From: Thermacetogenium sp. UBA5472
GTDB lineage: Bacteria > Bacillota > DSM-12270 > Thermacetogeniales > Thermacetogeniaceae
Direction of reading: 5' to 3'
NCBI GenBank assembly: GCA_002426495.1
Contig: DIQC01000076.1
Location: 1 to 14,463, forward strand
DNA: 14,463 nucleotides
Positions 12,202 through 14,463 of the stretch are shown piece after piece (position 1 is the stretch's first letter; every line of letters starts with the position of its first letter). A program made the position numbers and the translations under genes. The notes beneath the pieces were generated by a model that searched no databases, was not told where the DNA came from, and was given only the letters and a program-made list of their open reading frames with translations.

Positions 12202-12897
12202 ATGTTGAATGCTGTGCTTTTTGATTTAGACGGAACGCTGATCGATTCCATCCCCTTGATCAGGTTAAGCTTTGAACATACATTTCGCCAACTGGGTTTA
12301 CCATGGGGGAATGGGGAGGTTCTAAACACTATCGGTTTGCCGCTGCGAGATGTAGCTGAAGATTATGCCCCGGGAAATGCTGAAACTTTCCTGGCAGTTT
12401 ACGCTGAGTTTCAAAAAGAGACTCAAGATAAACTCTTAAAACCTTTTCCTGAAACAAAGAAAACCTTAAATCATTTACAAGAAAAGGGCTACCATATAGG
12501 GGTGGTTACATCCAAACGCCGCAAGGCCACAAGGAAAAGCCTAGACATAACAGAGCTGGAAAAATACCTGGAAGTGGTGGTATCGGTAGAGGATGCCTGT
12601 AAGCCAAAACCCAACCCCGACTGTTTGCTTGCTGCCCTGCAGCAAATAGAGGTACCGCCAGATGAAACTGTATATGTCGGCGACAGTATCTACGACATCC
12701 TCACCGGTAAAAACGCTGGGGCAGCAACAATCGGAGTGACCTGGGGCATAGCAGCAAAAGAAGATTTGAAAAGACAACAGCCGGACTTCCTGGTTGATTC
12801 TTGGGAGGAACTGCGGTCTGCCATTGATTGCCTAAGCAATCACGGGGACGGTTCTTCCGCGCGAATACAGAATAGGAAACCTGAAGAAAGATGTTAA
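12202..12897 (+). CDS. HAD-superfamily phosphatase (PpaX/phosphoglycolate phosphatase-like)
   Basis: This is a subclass-I HAD hydrolase that removes phosphate from small molecules; the closest groups are PpaX pyrophosphatase and phosphoglycolate phosphatase. Motif I is FDLDGTL with Asp8 (nucleophile) and Asp10. The cap domain is about 15-85. Motif II is VVTSKRR (Thr103 or Ser104), motif III is Lys134 in CKPKPNPD, and motif IV is VGDSIYDI with Asp161. The ATG at 12202 fits the family start; AAGGAAG lies a rather long 12 nt upstream. The catalytic fold ends near ELRSAIDC (about residue 210). The last roughly 20 residues (LSNHGDGSSARIQNRKPEERC) are encoded by a dispersed repeat and flanking sequence, so the native C-terminus seems to have been replaced or extended. 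It is convergent with the NlpC/P60 gene. Confidence 0.88.
   Translation: MLNAVLFDLDGTLIDSIPLIRLSFEHTFRQLGLPWGNGEVLNTIGLPLRDVAEDYAPGNAETFLAVYAEFQKETQDKLLKPFPETKKTLNHLQEKGYHIGVVTSKRRKATRKSLDITELEKYLEVVVSVEDACKPKPNPDCLLAALQQIEVPPDETVYVGDSIYDILTGKNAGAATIGVTWGIAAKEDLKRQQPDFLVDSWEELRSAIDCLSNHGDGSSARIQNRKPEERC
12825..12854 (+). repeat. Dispersed repeat copy B inside the 3' end of the HAD gene
   Basis: A 7-bp inverted repeat TGATTGC (12825-12831) / GCAATCA (12836-12842) with a 4-nt loop is followed by GGGGACGGTTC. The 18-mer at 12837-12854 matches copy A at 4322-4339 with one mismatch. The element is translated as part of the HAD protein's C-terminal tail. In copy A the pairing arm lies 3' of the core, whereas here it lies 5' of it. 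Confidence 0.7.
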
Positions 12898-12898
12898 A

Positions 12899-12947
12899 AA
12901 GTACTCTCTTGATCAGATGCTGCAGGAACAAACAAGTTATAGTACTT
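12899..12947. other. Long-loop inverted repeat between convergent genes
   Basis: AAGTACT (12899-12905) pairs with AGTACTT (12941-12947), and internally CTTG (12908-12911) with CAAG (12933-12936). It occupies the short gap between the HAD stop and the NlpC/P60 stop. It is AT-rich, has no T tract and has a large loop, so a function as bidirectional terminator is only a possibility. Confidence 0.2.
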
Positions 12948-14283
12948 ACTCAATCTTTAATGCAGATGTGATGGCCATAAGCAGCTCCTTCCCACTTCTA
13001 CGGCGGCGTAACGAAAGGGGGCTGATGGTCACAGTATTGAGTGGCACTGGAAGATAGATTCCATCCGCATCCCGTTTTCTCTGGTCTCCATAATAGGCAA
13101 TGGCATGGATCACATAATACTCTTCCCTGTGCTTCCCCAGATAAAGCATCACATGCCCGGGGAAGTATAGTATCGCCCCTGCACGCAGCTGCTCTAATAA
13201 CCGCTGGCGTTCCTGTCTGTCTGCTCCATCCAAAGAATATTTCTGGCCAGGTATCAGCATCTGCTCCCCGGAGTTTCGGGGCAACTGAAACCCAAAGCAT
13301 CGATAGCTGTCCCTGACAAAAGAGGAACAGTCCCGGGAGTGAAAAAGCCCTCCCCATCCGTAGCGTTCCCCCTGCATTTTAAATGCCTGTTTGATGACCG
13401 CTTTTGTAGTATAGGGCAGATACCCAATGGAAACATCACTGACACAAGGAACAAACGCCAATTTGAAAAGCAGTCTCCCCCCTGTTCCCCGTACCGGTAT
13501 TTTGACCACATAACACCCATCAGGAGACTGATTGTCAATCACCCTGGGGATCTCATCTCTGACTGCCAGGGGTATCCTGGCACCCATCATAAATTCCAGC
13601 TCAGATAACTCCGGAGAATAAGGATTATAGCCCAACCACAGCCTGCTTCCGCTCACAACCAAAAAGGGATCCGCTTGCAGATAATCAAACCAGGTTTCGA
13701 AAGCGGCGGCAACAGCTAGATCTACAGCAGGCACCCAGCCACTGCAGCAAGAGGCCTGCACAAAACACCACTTGCCCCTTTTACTCTGATGCAGAATGAT
13801 CACCGGCTCAGCAGGGCCAAGTGCCGTTTCCTGAAAAAGGTCAAAATCATTATCAGCAGGATCATCCGTGATAAACAGTTCAGTAGGAAAAGATCTGATG
13901 CTGGTGCCTCTGATTGAATAAGCAAACTGTACCTGATTAACCCCCTTAATTTTCTTTATATCCATCTCCTGCAGCAGATCATCATAAAAAGAACTCTTGA
14001 CCCGCTGCCCATGATGATATAGAGGCTGTTGAGGAAACCCCTTCACATTTATGGCGCTCCGAATTGTTTCTCCAGCCACCTCTCCCCGCCTTAAAGCAAG
14101 ATCCAGGCCATCCTTGAGCTGTCTATCCCTGATCTCCCTATTAAAGCCGGCAATATCTCTATTACCCATCAAGACTCTATCAGAGTCAGGTATTTTACGG
14201 ACCCAGAATTCTGAAGTGCGAATATCTTCGATGACAGGAAAGTCCCTCGGCGATGGCTTGCCAAAACCAGAACCTGACAGCAT
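12946..14283 (-). CDS. SH3-domain NlpC/P60 peptidase (DvLysin-like)
   Basis: This is a cell-wall hydrolase of the type with N-terminal N_NLPC_P60 domain, two bacterial SH3 domains and a C-terminal NlpC/P60 cysteine peptidase, known from gamma-D-Glu-diamino acid endopeptidases that cut peptidoglycan stem peptides. In the 445 residues, about 10-110 match the N-terminal clip region (RTSEFWVRKIPDSDRVLM). The SH3 regions cover about 125-190 and 205-290. The catalytic domain, about 295-430, holds Cys319 (RDCSSF), His377 (GHVML) and His393 (VIHAIAYYG). The ATG at 14283 has AAGGGGG about 10 nt upstream. The frame is closed by a stop nine codons further up, so no signal peptide can be added. A protein acting on the wall would be expected to have one. 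Its 3' end is convergent with the HAD gene. Confidence 0.88.
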   Translation of the reverse strand: MLSGSGFGKPSPRDFPVIEDIRTSEFWVRKIPDSDRVLMGNRDIAGFNREIRDRQLKDGLDLALRRGEVAGETIRSAINVKGFPQQPLYHHGQRVKSSFYDDLLQEMDIKKIKGVNQVQFAYSIRGTSIRSFPTELFITDDPADNDFDLFQETALGPAEPVIILHQSKRGKWCFVQASCCSGWVPAVDLAVAAAFETWFDYLQADPFLVVSGSRLWLGYNPYSPELSELEFMMGARIPLAVRDEIPRVIDNQSPDGCYVVKIPVRGTGGRLLFKLAFVPCVSDVSIGYLPYTTKAVIKQAFKMQGERYGWGGLFHSRDCSSFVRDSYRCFGFQLPRNSGEQMLIPGQKYSLDGADRQERQRLLEQLRAGAILYFPGHVMLYLGKHREEYYVIHAIAYYGDQRKRDADGIYLPVPLNTVTISPLSLRRRRSGKELLMAITSALKIE

Positions 14284-14463
14284 GAATTTGTTACCCCCTT
14301 TGAAGTGGCATTACTCTCTCCGTTTATATTTACTAATGATCTCGTGAATTTATTTGAGAAAACATAATTTTAATATAGCTCTTAATGATTATTAATGTTT
14401 ATTGGATATCTTATCGAATAAAGTAACAATATAAGCAGTAAATACCATTTGATTTGAACTAAA

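Noticed and set aside
14284..14463. A gene, promoter or RNA in the AT-rich right edge.
   Set aside because: No frame with a ribosome binding site, no convincing -35/-10 pair and no stable hairpin was found.

Overview
The window reads as ordinary chromosome from a low-to-mid G+C Gram-positive anaerobe of the Clostridia (Firmicutes). The evidence is a TsaB/TsaD/TsaE cluster next to rimI, an acpS-nnr-alr block, a DegV-family N-terminus, strong AGGAGG/AGGTG-type ribosome binding sites with frequent TTG and GTG starts, and a small 2[4Fe-4S] ferredoxin. The style resembles Peptococcaceae/Syntrophomonadaceae-like Clostridia, but I cannot name a genus.

Layout. (1) Positions 1-249 hold no confident gene. 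There is a weak terminator-like hairpin and an AT-rich array of about 11-bp iterons. (2) lgt lies on the minus strand, with a candidate promoter and a cluster of DnaA-box-like repeats in its leader. (3) A long minus-strand operon runs from 8588 down to 1195: ychF - acpS - nnr (NAD(P)HX epimerase/dehydratase) - alr - tsaE - tsaB - rimI - DUF3006-like gene - 43-aa small ORF - tsaD. Most junctions overlap or are under 65 nt. It makes three of the t6A tRNA-modification proteins (threonylcarbamoyl transfer), an N-acetyltransferase, D-alanine for peptidoglycan, an enzyme repairing hydrated NAD(P)H, and the enzyme that activates acyl carrier protein. (4) A minus-strand ferredoxin gene has a clean rho-independent terminator. 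An AGCS sodium:amino-acid symporter and an unrecognised 100-aa Cys/Tyr-rich protein, also with a terminator, lie upstream of it. (5) On the plus strand a DegV gene has been reduced to its two ends by an in-frame internal loss. Its stop codon overlaps the stop codon of a convergent metallo-beta-lactamase-fold hydrolase. (6) A plus-strand HAD phosphatase and a convergent minus-strand SH3/NlpC-P60 cell-wall peptidase complete the window. Positions 14284-14463 are AT-rich with nothing I can support.

I do not see a defence system, prophage, CRISPR array, biosynthetic cluster or RNA gene. The points most worth a second look are: a short dispersed repeat with a GGGGACGGTTC core present twice (one copy before tsaE, one forming the C-terminal tail of the HAD protein); the DnaA-box-like cluster ahead of lgt; the iteron array at the left edge; the DegV remnant; and two small genes inside the tsa operon.
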